Shown here piece by piece: positions 10,757 to 19,798 of a DNA stretch of 62,000 bases. Under the pieces are notes generated by a model. The model was not told the DNA's origin. It was given only the letters and a program-made list of their open reading frames with translations, and ran no database searches. Numbering within the stretch: position 1 is the stretch's first letter; every line of letters begins with the position of its first letter. The position numbers and the translations under genes are program-made. This DNA comes from Hyphomicrobiales bacterium (lineage in GTDB: Bacteria > Pseudomonadota > Alphaproteobacteria > Rhizobiales > Devosiaceae), in NCBI GenBank assembly GCA_015490455.1, contig WFXU01000038.1:1-62000 (forward strand). The letters are read 5' to 3'.

Positions 10757-10784
10757 CTCAAATATATTAAATATATTATTTGAG
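10757..10784 (+). promoter_or_regulatory. Inverted repeat just upstream of the hfq ribosome-binding site
   Basis: CTCAAATA (10757-10764) pairs perfectly with TATTTGAG (10777-10784) across an AT-rich 12-nt centre. It ends 16 nt before the hfq ATG and abuts the purine-rich Shine-Dalgarno GGAAAGAGGA. As RNA it would form a weak AU-rich hairpin next to the translation start. Hfq represses its own mRNA in E. coli by binding its 5' leader, so a similar role here is plausible but inferred. Confidence 0.45.
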
Positions 10785-10800
10785 GGAAAGAGGACAAATA

Positions 10801-11103
10801 ATGGCCACGAAGACGCACAATGAAAAATCGCAAAATTTACAGGATATATTTCTTAATCATGTCCGCAAAAACAAGGTTGCAGTAACTGTGTTCTTGGTAA
10901 ATGGGGTTAAATTACAGGGGTTCATTTCCTGGTTTGATAGTTTCAGCCTACTGTTGCGGCGCGATATGCAATCGCAACTAGTTTATAAATCTGCTATTTC
11001 AACTATTATGCCTGCCGAGCCAATTCAACTTTTTGATTTTGAGCAGGATAGGGATTATAATAATAATAATGGGGGCGAAGAAACTGAAAAAGATGCTACA
11101 TAA
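10801..11103 (+). CDS. hfq: RNA chaperone Hfq
   Basis: Hexameric Sm-like protein that pairs small RNAs with mRNAs. Of 100 aa, the Sm1 region is at about 28-55 ([21 protein letters not shown]) and Sm2 is [11 protein letters not shown] (61-71). Start is ATG 10801, downstream of GGAAAGAGGA; a longer in-frame reading from 10780 is rejected. The Sm2 signature is normally YKHAIST; here the His (His57 in E. coli numbering) is Ser64, and the neighbouring rim position Gln41 is Ser47. The tail is acidic and Asn-rich ([12 protein letters not shown]). hflX follows by 15 bp, as in many proteobacteria. Confidence 0.95.
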   Translation: MATKTHNEKSQNLQDIFLNHVRKNKVAVTVFLVNGVKLQGFISWFDSFSLLLRRDMQSQLVYKSAISTIMPAEPIQLFDFEQDRDYNNNNGGEETEKDAT

Positions 11104-11118
11104 TTTAATATATTTAAT

Positions 11119-12480
11119 ATGGGTGATAAAATAAAGACAAAAGGACAAGGGGTTGAATTTGGCAGAAATAAAAAATTGTTAAATAGGAAGAAAGCTCCAA
11201 CCCGCAGTTTATTAATTACGCCAGATCTTTATAAAATTGTCAAAAAGCGCGATATTGAGCTACGAAAAAGCGAATTTGAAGGATTAGCCAGAGCCATAAA
11301 TCTTAAAATTATTGCCTCTAATATAGTGCAAATTAAAAAAATTCGCCCTGCGACCTTTATTGGTGGCGGATATATTGAAGAGCTGGCAAAATTTATTGAG
11401 CAGCAAAAAATTGAGCTGGTTTTATTTAATATTGCTCTTTCTGCGGTGCAGCAACGTAATCTTGAAAATCGGCTTAACGCAAAAGTACTTGATAGGACGG
11501 CATTAATTTTAGAAATATTTGGTGAACGAGCTGCAACTAGAGAAGGCGTATTGCAAGTTGAATTGGCTCATCTTAATTATCAAAAAGGTCGCTTAGTCCG
11601 CTCCTGGACGCATCTTGAAAGGCAAAGAGGAGGAGGAGGCTTTATTGGCGGTCCGGGTGAAACTCAGATTGAAAGCGATAGAAGACAAATTCAAAATAGG
11701 ATTAAAATATTAGAAAATAGAATTGCAAAAGTTGCAAAGACTCGCAATTTACACCGAAAAAATCGTGACGCAGTTCCATATCCAATAGTTGCGCTGGTTG
11801 GCTACACAAATGCAGGCAAATCCACCCTTTTTAACCGGCTAAGCGGCTCTTTTGTTATGGCAAAAGACTTATTATTCGCTACCCTTGATACGACTGTTCG
11901 CAAAATAAAATTACCACACGGAAAAGAGATTATTTTATCAGATACTGTTGGTTTTATTGCAGATTTGCCAACAGACTTAATTGCAGCTTTTAAGGCTACA
12001 CTTGAAGAAGTTAGGGGAGCTGATATTATTTTACATGTGCGCGATATTGCAGCCCCTGACAGCGAAGCGCAGGCGGAAGATGTTTTGAATGTGCTTAAGA
12101 CTCTTGGGGTTAGAGAGGAAGAAACACCAATTATTGAGGTTCTGAATAAGATTGATTTGCTTTCAGATGAAGAAAGAACAAAAATTCTCGCCGCAAAATC
12201 TAAATCTAACAAAAACCCACAAATTGCCGTTTCTGCTATAAGCGGGGAGGGGAGTGAAGCATTATTAAGTGAGATTGAGCGATGTTTGGCTGCTTCTTCC
12301 AGCGAATTTAATATTATTATTCCATTTGAAAGGGGCGATGATGTAAGCTGGCTTTATAATCATAGCGAGATTATTAATAAACGGGCGACAAAAGAGGGAA
12401 TGGCTTTTACTTTACGGATTGAGCCAAGATATAAGCAGCAATTACAAAATAGATTTGGCAAACGTCTTGAGCGTTTATAA
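11119..12480 (+). CDS. hflX: Ribosome-associated GTPase HflX
   Basis: GTPase that binds the 50S subunit and can split stalled ribosomes. The 453-aa protein has an N-terminal HflX domain ending in the diagnostic glycine-rich RGGGGFIGGPGETQIE, a short coiled helix, then a G domain with G1 GYTNAGKST, G3 DTVGF and G4 NKID. A basic N-terminal extension of about 30 residues precedes the core. Pairing with hfq is conserved. It ends 21 bp from the convergent LysR gene. Confidence 0.95.
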   Translation: MGDKIKTKGQGVEFGRNKKLLNRKKAPTRSLLITPDLYKIVKKRDIELRKSEFEGLARAINLKIIASNIVQIKKIRPATFIGGGYIEELAKFIEQQKIELVLFNIALSAVQQRNLENRLNAKVLDRTALILEIFGERAATREGVLQVELAHLNYQKGRLVRSWTHLERQRGGGGFIGGPGETQIESDRRQIQNRIKILENRIAKVAKTRNLHRKNRDAVPYPIVALVGYTNAGKSTLFNRLSGSFVMAKDLLFATLDTTVRKIKLPHGKEIILSDTVGFIADLPTDLIAAFKATLEEVRGADIILHVRDIAAPDSEAQAEDVLNVLKTLGVREEETPIIEVLNKIDLLSDEERTKILAAKSKSNKNPQIAVSAISGEGSEALLSEIERCLAASSSEFNIIIPFERGDDVSWLYNHSEIINKRATKEGMAFTLRIEPRYKQQLQNRFGKRLERL

Positions 12481-12501
12481 TCGTTGAGCAAGCAAATATT
12501 T

Positions 12502-13404
12502 CTAGGGAAATAGCAGGCTCAATTCTTTATTCACCAATTCCAGAAATCTTGCAGGAGCTACCGGAAGAGTGCGGCCACGTAAATGCCCTGCAACTAAGCG
12601 TGAGCTAACAGAGGTTTGCAATTCCAGTGGGACAGAAACTAACCTATCTTTTTCTAAATTGGGGCGTAGATTAATTCCCAGACAAAAGCTAAGCGCCATA
12701 CTATCTTGTGACATTAAACGTAATAAATCTAAACTATTTGACTCAAGAGCAGGCTCTAAACTTATTCCAGCTAAATTTGCAGCACTATCAAGAACTTTGC
12801 GTATTCCTTCTGGGCGTTTTGGCAGTAATAATTGATAATTGACGCAATCGTAAATTTTTAATGATTCATATTTGGCCAACGGGTGATCGCGCGACATTAC
12901 GCAATATATTTGCTGCACAGATGAATAGACTATTTGCAGCTCATTTAAGCGCATTGGTTCAAACACAATTACAATATCATTACTATTATCAATTAGCGAG
13001 CTCTCTGCTTCTCCCCTTTGATAAAGATTGACCCCAAAGCTAACTGCAGGAAATTCAGATAGGTGTTTTTTTATCAATTTTGGCAGGAAATAAGGGACGA
13101 TTTCACGTGTTGTAGCTATATTTATATGTCCTGCCCTAAGGCCGGATAAATCTGCAATTCGCGACTTTACTCTTTCAAGATCTGCCTTTTGGTCGCGAAT
13201 ATATTTTAGGACTATTTCTCCGGCAATATTGGGTTTTAGGCCGGAGGGGTGGCGTTCAAATATTTCTACTCCCAACTCTTCTTCAAAGCTTAAAATACGC
13301 CGGTTCAGGGCTGAAGGAGTAATATTCAGATCTTCAGCAGCGCTTCTTAGCGAGCCTGTTTTAGCTATTCTTTCTATATATTCCAAGATCAAAATATGTC
13401 GCAT
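12502..13404 (-). CDS. LysR-family transcriptional regulator, divergent from nirBD
   Basis: DNA-binding regulator of 300 aa with the LysR winged helix near the N-terminus (GSLRSAAEDLNITPSALNRR) and a periplasmic-binding-like effector domain (about 90-295). An in-frame extension to 13470 would translate through the operator palindrome at 13422-13440, so ATG 13404 (MRHILILEYIERI) is chosen. It is divergent from nirB with a 123-bp shared control region, so it most likely regulates the nitrite genes. Its ligand cannot be read from sequence. Confidence 0.88.
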   Translation of the reverse strand: MRHILILEYIERIAKTGSLRSAAEDLNITPSALNRRILSFEEELGVEIFERHPSGLKPNIAGEIVLKYIRDQKADLERVKSRIADLSGLRAGHINIATTREIVPYFLPKLIKKHLSEFPAVSFGVNLYQRGEAESSLIDNSNDIVIVFEPMRLNELQIVYSSVQQIYCVMSRDHPLAKYESLKIYDCVNYQLLLPKRPEGIRKVLDSAANLAGISLEPALESNSLDLLRLMSQDSMALSFCLGINLRPNLEKDRLVSVPLELQTSVSSRLVAGHLRGRTLPVAPARFLELVNKELSLLFP

Positions 13405-13421
13405 ATTTTCACTATATTTAC

Positions 13422-13440
13422 TGTTGCAAAAAATGCAACA
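13422..13440. promoter_or_regulatory. LysR-type operator palindrome
   Basis: TGTTGCA-AAAAA-TGCAACA is a perfect 7-bp inverted repeat and fits the T-N11-A rule for LysR boxes. It sits 18 bp upstream of the regulator's start and 87 bp upstream of nirB, where an autoregulatory and activating site is expected. Assignment to the adjacent regulator is inference from position. Confidence 0.7.
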
Positions 13441-13527
13441 ACTAACTGAAATATTAGCAATAGACAGCAACGCAAACGTTAAATAATGTTGGGTTGTTCA
13501 TCATAGCTTGCAATTGGGAAGTTAATT

Positions 13528-15969
13528 ATGAAACAAAAATTAGTAATTATTGGTGCAGGAATGGCTTCCGGGCGATTGCTAGAGGAATTAGCCGCCATTG
13601 CAAGGGACAAATTTGAAATTACTCTTTTTGGAGCAGAGCCATATGGCAATTATAACAGAATAATGTTATCTCCGCTTCTTGCAGGAGAAAAGAAATTTGA
13701 AGAAATAATTATCCATGATGCAAAATGGTATAGGGAACACAATATTAAATGTCGATTTAATGAATCGGTAGTAAAAATTGACAAAGTTGCCCAACAGGTG
13801 GTTAGTGAAAATGGTGTCACTAATTATGATAAATTAGTAATTGCTACTGGTTCTGCTTCTTTTTTTATTCCAGTCAGTGGAAATGATCTAGCTGGGGTTA
13901 TTGGTTTTCGTGACCTTGACGATGTTAACTTCATGCTTGAAGCGGCCAAAAGACCAAATTCAAAGGCTGTAATTATTGGCGGCGGCCTGCTGGGATTAGA
14001 GGCTGCAGCTGCCCTGAAAAAACAGGGAATGGACGTAACTATTTTACACCTTATGGGGCATTTAATGGAACGTCAGCTGGATTCTGCGGCCGCCTATCTG
14101 TTGCAAAAGGAACTTGAAGAACGCGGAATAAAAGTAGTCTGTAATGCGCATACAAAGGCCATTCTGGGCAAGGAAAGGGTGGAAGCAGTTTTATTAGATA
14201 ATGGCAAAATTTATGATGCGGATATAGTCGTAATGGCAGCAGGAATTCGCCCTGAAACCCGTTTGGCCATTGATGCCGGGCTGCATGTTGAGAGGGGAAT
14301 TGTTGTAAATGATAATATGCTCACTTCAGACAAGAATATCTACGCATTGGGGGAGTGTGTTGAGCATAAAAATATAGTTTATGGTTTAGTGGCACCGATT
14401 TACGAGATGGCTAGAATTTTAGCTGCTAATTTACATGGTAAATCAGAAAAATTTAGCCCGCCAATAATTTCTACCAGACTCAAAATTAGTGGAGTTGATT
14501 TACTCTCTGCCGGTGATTTTACCTACAATGATTGTGAAGAAATAGTATTTCGCGATCCGGGAAGGGGAATTTATAAGCGTCTGCTTATAAGAGACAATAA
14601 AATAATTGCTATAATTTTATTTGGTGATGTTAGTGATGGTAGTTGGTTTTTCTCAAAATTAAAATCGGGTGAGGATATTAGTGAAATTCGCGATTTTCTC
14701 ATTCACGGCCCGGCACTGCAGAATGGAAAAGTACAAGATCCGTTATCTGTTATCGAATCCCTTCCACATGAAGCTGAAATTTGTGGTTGTAACGGTGTTT
14801 GTAAGGGTGAAATTATCAAGGCGATAGAAAATGGTGCAAAAGATTTGGCAGCGGTTAGAGAGGCAACAACTGCCTCAGCCTCTTGTGGTAGTTGTGCCAA
14901 CTTGGTTGAACAAATAATTGCTGCCAGTTTAGGTGAGGAATTTTCTGTTTCAGAGAAAGATTATATTTGTAATTGCACAAACTTAACCCATGAAGATGTG
15001 CGCCAGCTCATAAAAAGCAAAAATATAAAATCTATGCCTGCCTTGATGCAAGAAGCTGGATGGAAGACATCGTGCGGGTGCCCGACATGTCGTCCTGCAT
15101 TAAATTATTATTTATTATCCCAATGGCCATTGGAATATAAAGATGATGTCCAGAGCCGTTTAGTGAACGAACGAAATCACGCAAATATTCAAAAAGATGG
15201 AACTTTTTCAGTCATGCCGCGCATGTGGGGCGGAATAACAAATTCGACTGAATTAAGGGCTATTGCCGATGCTGCCGACAAATATAATGTTGCGGCAGTT
15301 AAAGTTACCGGTGGGCAAAGAATTGATTTGCTTGGTGTTAAGAAGAGCGATTTGCCGTTTATTTGGGCAGATTTGAACAAAGTGGGCATGGTTTCAGGTC
15401 ATGCATATTCCAAAGGTTTGCGCACGGTCAAGACTTGTGTTGGCTCAGAATTTTGCCGTTTTGGCACACAGGATAGTACGGGATTAGGAATAAAGTTAGA
15501 GAAAAAATTATGGGGTAGTTGGACGCCTCATAAAGTGAAGTTAGCCGTTTCAGGCTGTCCGAGAAATTGCGCTGAAGCCAGTTGTAAAGATGTAGGTATT
15601 ATTTGCGTTGAAAGTGGATATGAGATTGGTGTTGCTGGTGCGGCTGGTATGGATCTGAAAAAAACTCAGCCATTAGCAAAAGTTGCAACTGAACAAGAAG
15701 TGATAGATCTATGTGTGGCATTTATTCAGCTTTATCGCGAGCATGCGCGTTATTTGGATAGGCCATATAAATGGGTTGAAAAAGTAGGGCTTGATTGGGT
15801 GAAAGAGCGGGTTGTTGAAGATAAAGAAAGCCGAATTGCTCTTTGTGAACGATTTGAAATTTCACAAAGCGTCTATCGAAAAGATCCTTGGGCAGAACAA
15901 ACAAGCATTCAGTTTAGAGAAAAAAAATGGGATCTTCTTGCTGATTTAACGTGCGGAGAAAAATTATGA
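13528..15969 (+). CDS. nirB: Assimilatory nitrite reductase [NAD(P)H], large subunit
   Basis: Reduces nitrite to ammonium with six electrons from NAD(P)H; cytosolic. The 813-aa protein has an FAD-binding fold (IIGAGMASGRLLEE at the N-terminus), an NAD fold (IIGGGLLGLEAA, 149-160), two BFD-type [2Fe-2S] domains (Cys419/421/425/453/456, and CNCTN 481 to CGCPTC 516-521), then a sulfite/nitrite reductase domain whose 4Fe-4S/sirohaem cysteines are Cys637, Cys643, Cys677 and Cys681. It is full length with no missing ligand. nirD overlaps its stop in ATGA. No nitrate reductase gene lies in the window. Confidence 0.96.
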   Translation: MKQKLVIIGAGMASGRLLEELAAIARDKFEITLFGAEPYGNYNRIMLSPLLAGEKKFEEIIIHDAKWYREHNIKCRFNESVVKIDKVAQQVVSENGVTNYDKLVIATGSASFFIPVSGNDLAGVIGFRDLDDVNFMLEAAKRPNSKAVIIGGGLLGLEAAAALKKQGMDVTILHLMGHLMERQLDSAAAYLLQKELEERGIKVVCNAHTKAILGKERVEAVLLDNGKIYDADIVVMAAGIRPETRLAIDAGLHVERGIVVNDNMLTSDKNIYALGECVEHKNIVYGLVAPIYEMARILAANLHGKSEKFSPPIISTRLKISGVDLLSAGDFTYNDCEEIVFRDPGRGIYKRLLIRDNKIIAIILFGDVSDGSWFFSKLKSGEDISEIRDFLIHGPALQNGKVQDPLSVIESLPHEAEICGCNGVCKGEIIKAIENGAKDLAAVREATTASASCGSCANLVEQIIAASLGEEFSVSEKDYICNCTNLTHEDVRQLIKSKNIKSMPALMQEAGWKTSCGCPTCRPALNYYLLSQWPLEYKDDVQSRLVNERNHANIQKDGTFSVMPRMWGGITNSTELRAIADAADKYNVAAVKVTGGQRIDLLGVKKSDLPFIWADLNKVGMVSGHAYSKGLRTVKTCVGSEFCRFGTQDSTGLGIKLEKKLWGSWTPHKVKLAVSGCPRNCAEASCKDVGIICVESGYEIGVAGAAGMDLKKTQPLAKVATEQEVIDLCVAFIQLYREHARYLDRPYKWVEKVGLDWVKERVVEDKESRIALCERFEISQSVYRKDPWAEQTSIQFREKKWDLLADLTCGEKL

Positions 15970-16310
15970 GCGATGAACAAGAAGAATGGGTGAGAATAGC
16001 TAGATTGAACGATATCCCCAAAAGGGGGGCTAGACTGGTAAAGACATTAGTTGGTCTAATAGCGGTTTTTCGCACATTTGATGATAAAATCTTTGCGCTT
16101 GATAATAAATGTCCGCATAAGAATGGCCCTCTCTCAGAAGGGTTGGTGTATGGCTATAATGTTAGTTGTCCATTACATAATTTGCAGATTGACCTGCGAA
16201 CAGGCAATGCGAAGGGAAGCGGGCAGGGTAGAGTAAAGACATATCAAGTTAAACTCAAAGATGAACAAATTTTTCTTAATGTCTTACCCTTTGAGAAAAT
16301 CAAAGGGTAG
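15966..16310 (+). CDS. nirD: Nitrite reductase small subunit (Rieske-like NirD)
   Basis: Small subunit that works with NirB. The 114-aa protein is a Rieske fold with both cluster-binding pairs intact (CPHKNG and CPLHNLQID). Many enteric NirD proteins lack these ligands, so this is the cluster-bearing form. ATG 15966 overlaps the nirB stop; a 5-residue longer reading is possible but less likely. The transporter gene follows 30 bp downstream. Confidence 0.93.
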   Translation: MSDEQEEWVRIARLNDIPKRGARLVKTLVGLIAVFRTFDDKIFALDNKCPHKNGPLSEGLVYGYNVSCPLHNLQIDLRTGNAKGSGQGRVKTYQVKLKDEQIFLNVLPFEKIKG

Positions 16311-16340
16311 GTAGGTCTAAAATCAATTAAGGATAGGAAA

Positions 16341-17153
16341 ATGGCATATTTAGCACCTTCTGAATTTGTAACAAAAATGGTAGATGCGGGGGAGGCAAAA
16401 ATTTTTATGTCTACCCGAGACACTTTAATTCGTGCCTTTATGGCGGGAGCCGTTTTGGCTCTAGCGGCAGCTTTTGCCGTTATGGTAACTGTGCAAACAG
16501 GCTCTCCAATTTTAGGGGCTATATTATTTCCCGTTGGTTTTTCCATGCTTTATTTACTAGGATTTGATCTTTTAACGGGAGTGTTTGTCCTTGCTCCTCT
16601 GGCATGGATAGATAAAAGGCCAGGAGTGACATTTAAGGGAGTCTTGCGTAATTGGGGGCTGGTCTTTATTGGTAATTTTGCCGGCGCGGTGCTTGTGGCA
16701 CTTTTGATCTCGATAATTTATACTTATGGTTTTTCAATTGAGCCTAATGAAGTTGGGAAGAAATTAGCAAGCATTGGTCACGAGAGAACATTAGGCTATG
16801 CTGAATATGGAGCGGCAGGCATGCTTACAATTTTTATTCGTGGAGCGCTTGCCAACTGGATGGTTTCGGTGGGAGTGGTTGGTGCTATGGTCTCAACTAC
16901 AGTTAGTGGTAAGGTGATTGCAATGTGGATGCCTATTATGCTGTTCTTTGCAATGGGTTTTGAACATTCAGTGGTTAATATGTTCTTATTTCCTGCCGGT
17001 CTAATGATGGGAGGTGAGTTCTCAATTGCAGACTATATGATCTGGAATGAAATACCAACAGTGGTAGGCAATTTGGTTGGTGGGCTGGCCTTTACGGGAC
17101 TAACTCTTTATGCCACCCATGTTAGAACTAGAAAAAGTCGTAACTCAGTTTAA
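16341..17153 (+). CDS. Formate/nitrite transporter (FNT) family channel
   Basis: Pentameric inner-membrane channel for small monovalent anions. The 270-aa protein has the six-helix FNT layout, with family segments FPVGFSMLYLLGFDLLTG and RGALANWMVSVG and the region GFEHSVVNMF containing the conserved pore His. Position after nirBD argues for nitrite uptake (NirC-like) over formate. The start follows a GGATAGGA ribosome-binding site. A strong terminator hairpin follows at 17161-17190. Confidence 0.92.
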   Translation: MAYLAPSEFVTKMVDAGEAKIFMSTRDTLIRAFMAGAVLALAAAFAVMVTVQTGSPILGAILFPVGFSMLYLLGFDLLTGVFVLAPLAWIDKRPGVTFKGVLRNWGLVFIGNFAGAVLVALLISIIYTYGFSIEPNEVGKKLASIGHERTLGYAEYGAAGMLTIFIRGALANWMVSVGVVGAMVSTTVSGKVIAMWMPIMLFFAMGFEHSVVNMFLFPAGLMMGGEFSIADYMIWNEIPTVVGNLVGGLAFTGLTLYATHVRTRKSRNSV

Positions 17154-17160
17154 TATGTTG

Positions 17161-17190
17161 GTGCCCCATTATTTTGGGGCACTTTATTTT
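17161..17190 (+). terminator. Rho-independent terminator after the nitrite transporter
   Basis: GTGCCCCA (17161-17168) pairs perfectly with TGGGGCAC (17175-17182) over a 6-nt loop and is followed by TTTATTTT. It should end most transcripts from nirBD/FNT. The kinase/phosphatase gene 12 bp beyond it would then depend on readthrough or its own promoter. Confidence 0.88.
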
Positions 17191-17201
17191 AGGGCGTTAA
17201 A

Positions 17202-18938
17202 TTGGCTAAGTTAAAAATTTCAATCGGGCAATATTCTGATAAAGGACGTAAAGAGGTTAACCAAGATTTTTATGGTGTTCTTATTCCCGACAATCAGGCA
17301 CTCATAACAAAGGGAATTGCCATTGCAATAGCTGACGGTATTAGCTCTAGTAATGTGAGCAAAATTGCAGCAGAGGCAACAATTAAAAGTTTTTTAACGG
17401 ATTATTATTGCACTTCTGAGGCTTGGAGTGTCAAAACTTCAGCCCAACGTATTATTAGTGCTACTAATTCTTGGCTTTATGCGCAAACTAAACGTTCCAT
17501 ACATGCCTATGAAATGGATAAGGGCTATGTTTGCACATTAAGTGCGATGATAATTAAATCGCTTAGCGCTCATATTTTTCATATTGGGGATAGCAGAATT
17601 TACATGGTTCATGGTGAGAAATTAGAGCAGCTTACCAATGATCATCTAACTATTATTTCCACAAAGGAAAAATATCTTGGAAGAGCTATGGGTATGGCGC
17701 AGAATATTGAAATTGATTATCGCAAAATAGATCTTAATAAGGGTGATATATTTCTATTTGTTACTGATGGTGTTTACGAATTTTTTGATGATAATTTTGT
17801 TACCAAAATAATTAAAGAACATGCAGACAATTTAGATGAGGCGGCGCGTTTAATAGTAAATAAAGCTTATGCCGAAGGTAGTAAAGACAATCTCACGGCA
17901 CAAATAGTGCGCATTGATGATTTGCCACATATTGACGATTTGTCATATGGGGAAATGGAAGGGATTATTGATAATGAAATAAAATTGCCTTTGCCTCCTC
18001 TCCTTAGTGCCTCTATGGAATTTGATGGTTATAAAATTTTGCGGGAAATTCATGCAACATTTCGCAGTCATATATATTTGGCTAAAGATATGAAAACAGG
18101 GAAAAAATTGGCGCTTAAAATTCCTTCAATAGATATGCGCGAAGATGAACAATATCTTAAACGTTTTATGATGGAGGGTTGGATTGCGAAAAGAATTAAT
18201 AGCGACCATGTGTTAAAAGCAGTACATAATGATAGAAGAGCTAATTATCTTTATCTGACAAATGAATATATTGAGGGACAAACATTGGATCAGTGGATGA
18301 TAGATAATCCCAATCCTAACATAGAAATTGTGCGTAATATTGTTGAACAAATAGCCAAGGGGTTACGTGCTTTTCATAGAAAGGAAATGATACATCAGGA
18401 TTTGCGGCCACAAAATATTATGATTGATAATAATGGGATAGTAAAAATTATAGATTTTGGTTCAACAAAGGTTGCAGGAGTTATAGAAGCTTTGCCAAAA
18501 ATAAGGTATGAAGATATTCTTGGAACAATACAATATAGCGCTCCGGAATATTTTATTGGGGGGGAGGGCACAAAGAAATCGGACTTTTTTTCCTTAGGAG
18601 TAATTACTTATCAGATGCTGAGCGCGAAGCTGCCCTATGGAACACAAATACCAAAAATACGCAATATGAGACAGCTAAAAAAATTAAAATATACTGAACT
18701 TAGACATTATAGAAAGGAAATACCAATCTGGATAGATAATGCTCTAAAAAAAATGCTGGATCCAGAACCGATGAAGCGTTATGATAGCCTATCTGAGTTT
18801 CTGAAAGACCTTAGGATTCCAAATAAGAGTCTAATGGGTAACAATAAAACGCCTATCGCGATGGCAAATCCCTTATTATTCTGGCAAGTGACTACAATAA
18901 TTTTGGCTATTTTGCTATTAATATCCATATTTGCTTGA
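17202..18938 (+). CDS. Fused PP2C phosphatase and Ser/Thr protein kinase
   Basis: One 578-aa polypeptide carries opposing activities. Residues 1-238 are a PP2C phosphatase with metal-site motifs NQD (20-22), ADG (44-46), GDSR (129-132), VTDG (187-190) and KDN (228-230). Residues 275-540 are a Hanks-type kinase with Lys306 in LALKIP, catalytic HQDLRPQN (398-405, Asp400), DFG (418-420) and APE (447-449). Residues 557-576 form a C-terminal membrane anchor, so both domains face the cytoplasm. The start is TTG. Similar fusions flank nitrite/nitrate assimilation genes in other proteobacteria, which suggests control of nitrogen uptake; targets are unknown. Confidence 0.9.
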   Translation: MAKLKISIGQYSDKGRKEVNQDFYGVLIPDNQALITKGIAIAIADGISSSNVSKIAAEATIKSFLTDYYCTSEAWSVKTSAQRIISATNSWLYAQTKRSIHAYEMDKGYVCTLSAMIIKSLSAHIFHIGDSRIYMVHGEKLEQLTNDHLTIISTKEKYLGRAMGMAQNIEIDYRKIDLNKGDIFLFVTDGVYEFFDDNFVTKIIKEHADNLDEAARLIVNKAYAEGSKDNLTAQIVRIDDLPHIDDLSYGEMEGIIDNEIKLPLPPLLSASMEFDGYKILREIHATFRSHIYLAKDMKTGKKLALKIPSIDMREDEQYLKRFMMEGWIAKRINSDHVLKAVHNDRRANYLYLTNEYIEGQTLDQWMIDNPNPNIEIVRNIVEQIAKGLRAFHRKEMIHQDLRPQNIMIDNNGIVKIIDFGSTKVAGVIEALPKIRYEDILGTIQYSAPEYFIGGEGTKKSDFFSLGVITYQMLSAKLPYGTQIPKIRNMRQLKKLKYTELRHYRKEIPIWIDNALKKMLDPEPMKRYDSLSEFLKDLRIPNKSLMGNNKTPIAMANPLLFWQVTTIILAILLLISIFA

Positions 18939-18949
18939 AGTATTAGCCA

Positions 18950-19405
18950 TTAGCGCAACCTATCGAGTGCGCCTTGTAAAATATAGCTGGCGGCTAATTT
19001 ATCAACATTTTTTGCGCGTTTGGCACGGGAAATATCAGCCTCAAGCATTATATTATTAACGGCGCTAGTTGATAATCTTTCGTCCCAAAGCGCGATGGGT
19101 AAAGAAATCATCTTGCTTAAATTATGCTTAAAGCTAATTGTTGATTGCGCGCGAGTGCCAAATGTTCCGTCCATATTTAGCGGCAAACCTAAAATAATCG
19201 CCTTTACCTCATATTCATTGATAAGTTCAATTATGCGCTGACTATCTAAGGTAAATTTTTTTCGCTTTATAGTTTCTAATGGGGTTGCGCTAAGGCGCAT
19301 AGAATCAGAAATAGCAACGCCAATAGTCTTTGTGCCAAGATCTAACCCAATAAGTTTGCCTTTTTGGGGAATAGAGCTTAAATCATTATAATTTTGTTCA
19401 TTCAT
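18950..19405 (-). CDS. ruvX: Holliday-junction resolvase-like protein RuvX (YqgF)
   Basis: RNase H-fold nuclease family involved in 16S rRNA 5' processing. The 151-aa protein shows the family opening LIGLDLGTKTIGVAISD, the mid motif ILGLPLNMDG and the late acidic segment LWDERLST. ATG 19405 is preferred over an in-frame TTG at 19420. It is convergent with the kinase gene (11-bp gap) and divergent from gatC, its usual neighbour in alphaproteobacteria. Confidence 0.9.
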   Translation of the reverse strand: MNEQNYNDLSSIPQKGKLIGLDLGTKTIGVAISDSMRLSATPLETIKRKKFTLDSQRIIELINEYEVKAIILGLPLNMDGTFGTRAQSTISFKHNLSKMISLPIALWDERLSTSAVNNIMLEADISRAKRAKNVDKLAASYILQGALDRLR

Positions 19406-19510
19406 AATATTTTTTATCAAGCATTTTTTATTTACTCAATCAAAATTGTTGCAAAATCATATCAAGGCTTGTTAAAGCATAAGTCGCAAATTTAGCTAAA
19501 GGAGAATATT

Positions 19511-19798
19511 ATGTCGGTAAATGCCGATATTGTTAGAAAAATAGGGCATTTAGCTCGGATAAAAATAAAAGATGAGAATCTTGAAGCTCTTGCAAAAGAA
19601 TTAAACACTATTCTTGGTTTTGTTGAGCAGCTTAATGAAGTTGATATTGAAGGGGTGGAGCCCATGACTTCTGTTATTCCGAGCAGCTTACAAATGCGTA
19701 AAGATGAAGTCACAATGGGCAATTATCCGGAAAAAATAGTTTCTAACGCTCCCTTAAGCGAAGATAATTTCTTTGTTGTGCCAAAGGTTGTAGAATAA
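19511..19798 (+). CDS. gatC: Asp/Glu-tRNA amidotransferase subunit C
   Basis: Small stabilising subunit of GatCAB, which converts mischarged Asp-tRNA(Asn) or Glu-tRNA(Gln) to the correct amide form. The 95-aa protein has the family pattern VRKIGHLARIKI, LNTILGFVEQLNEVD and the C-terminal block APLSEDNFFVVPKVVE. ATG 19511 follows an AAAGGAGA ribosome-binding site. gatA starts at the base after its stop. Confidence 0.95.
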   Translation: MSVNADIVRKIGHLARIKIKDENLEALAKELNTILGFVEQLNEVDIEGVEPMTSVIPSSLQMRKDEVTMGNYPEKIVSNAPLSEDNFFVVPKVVE

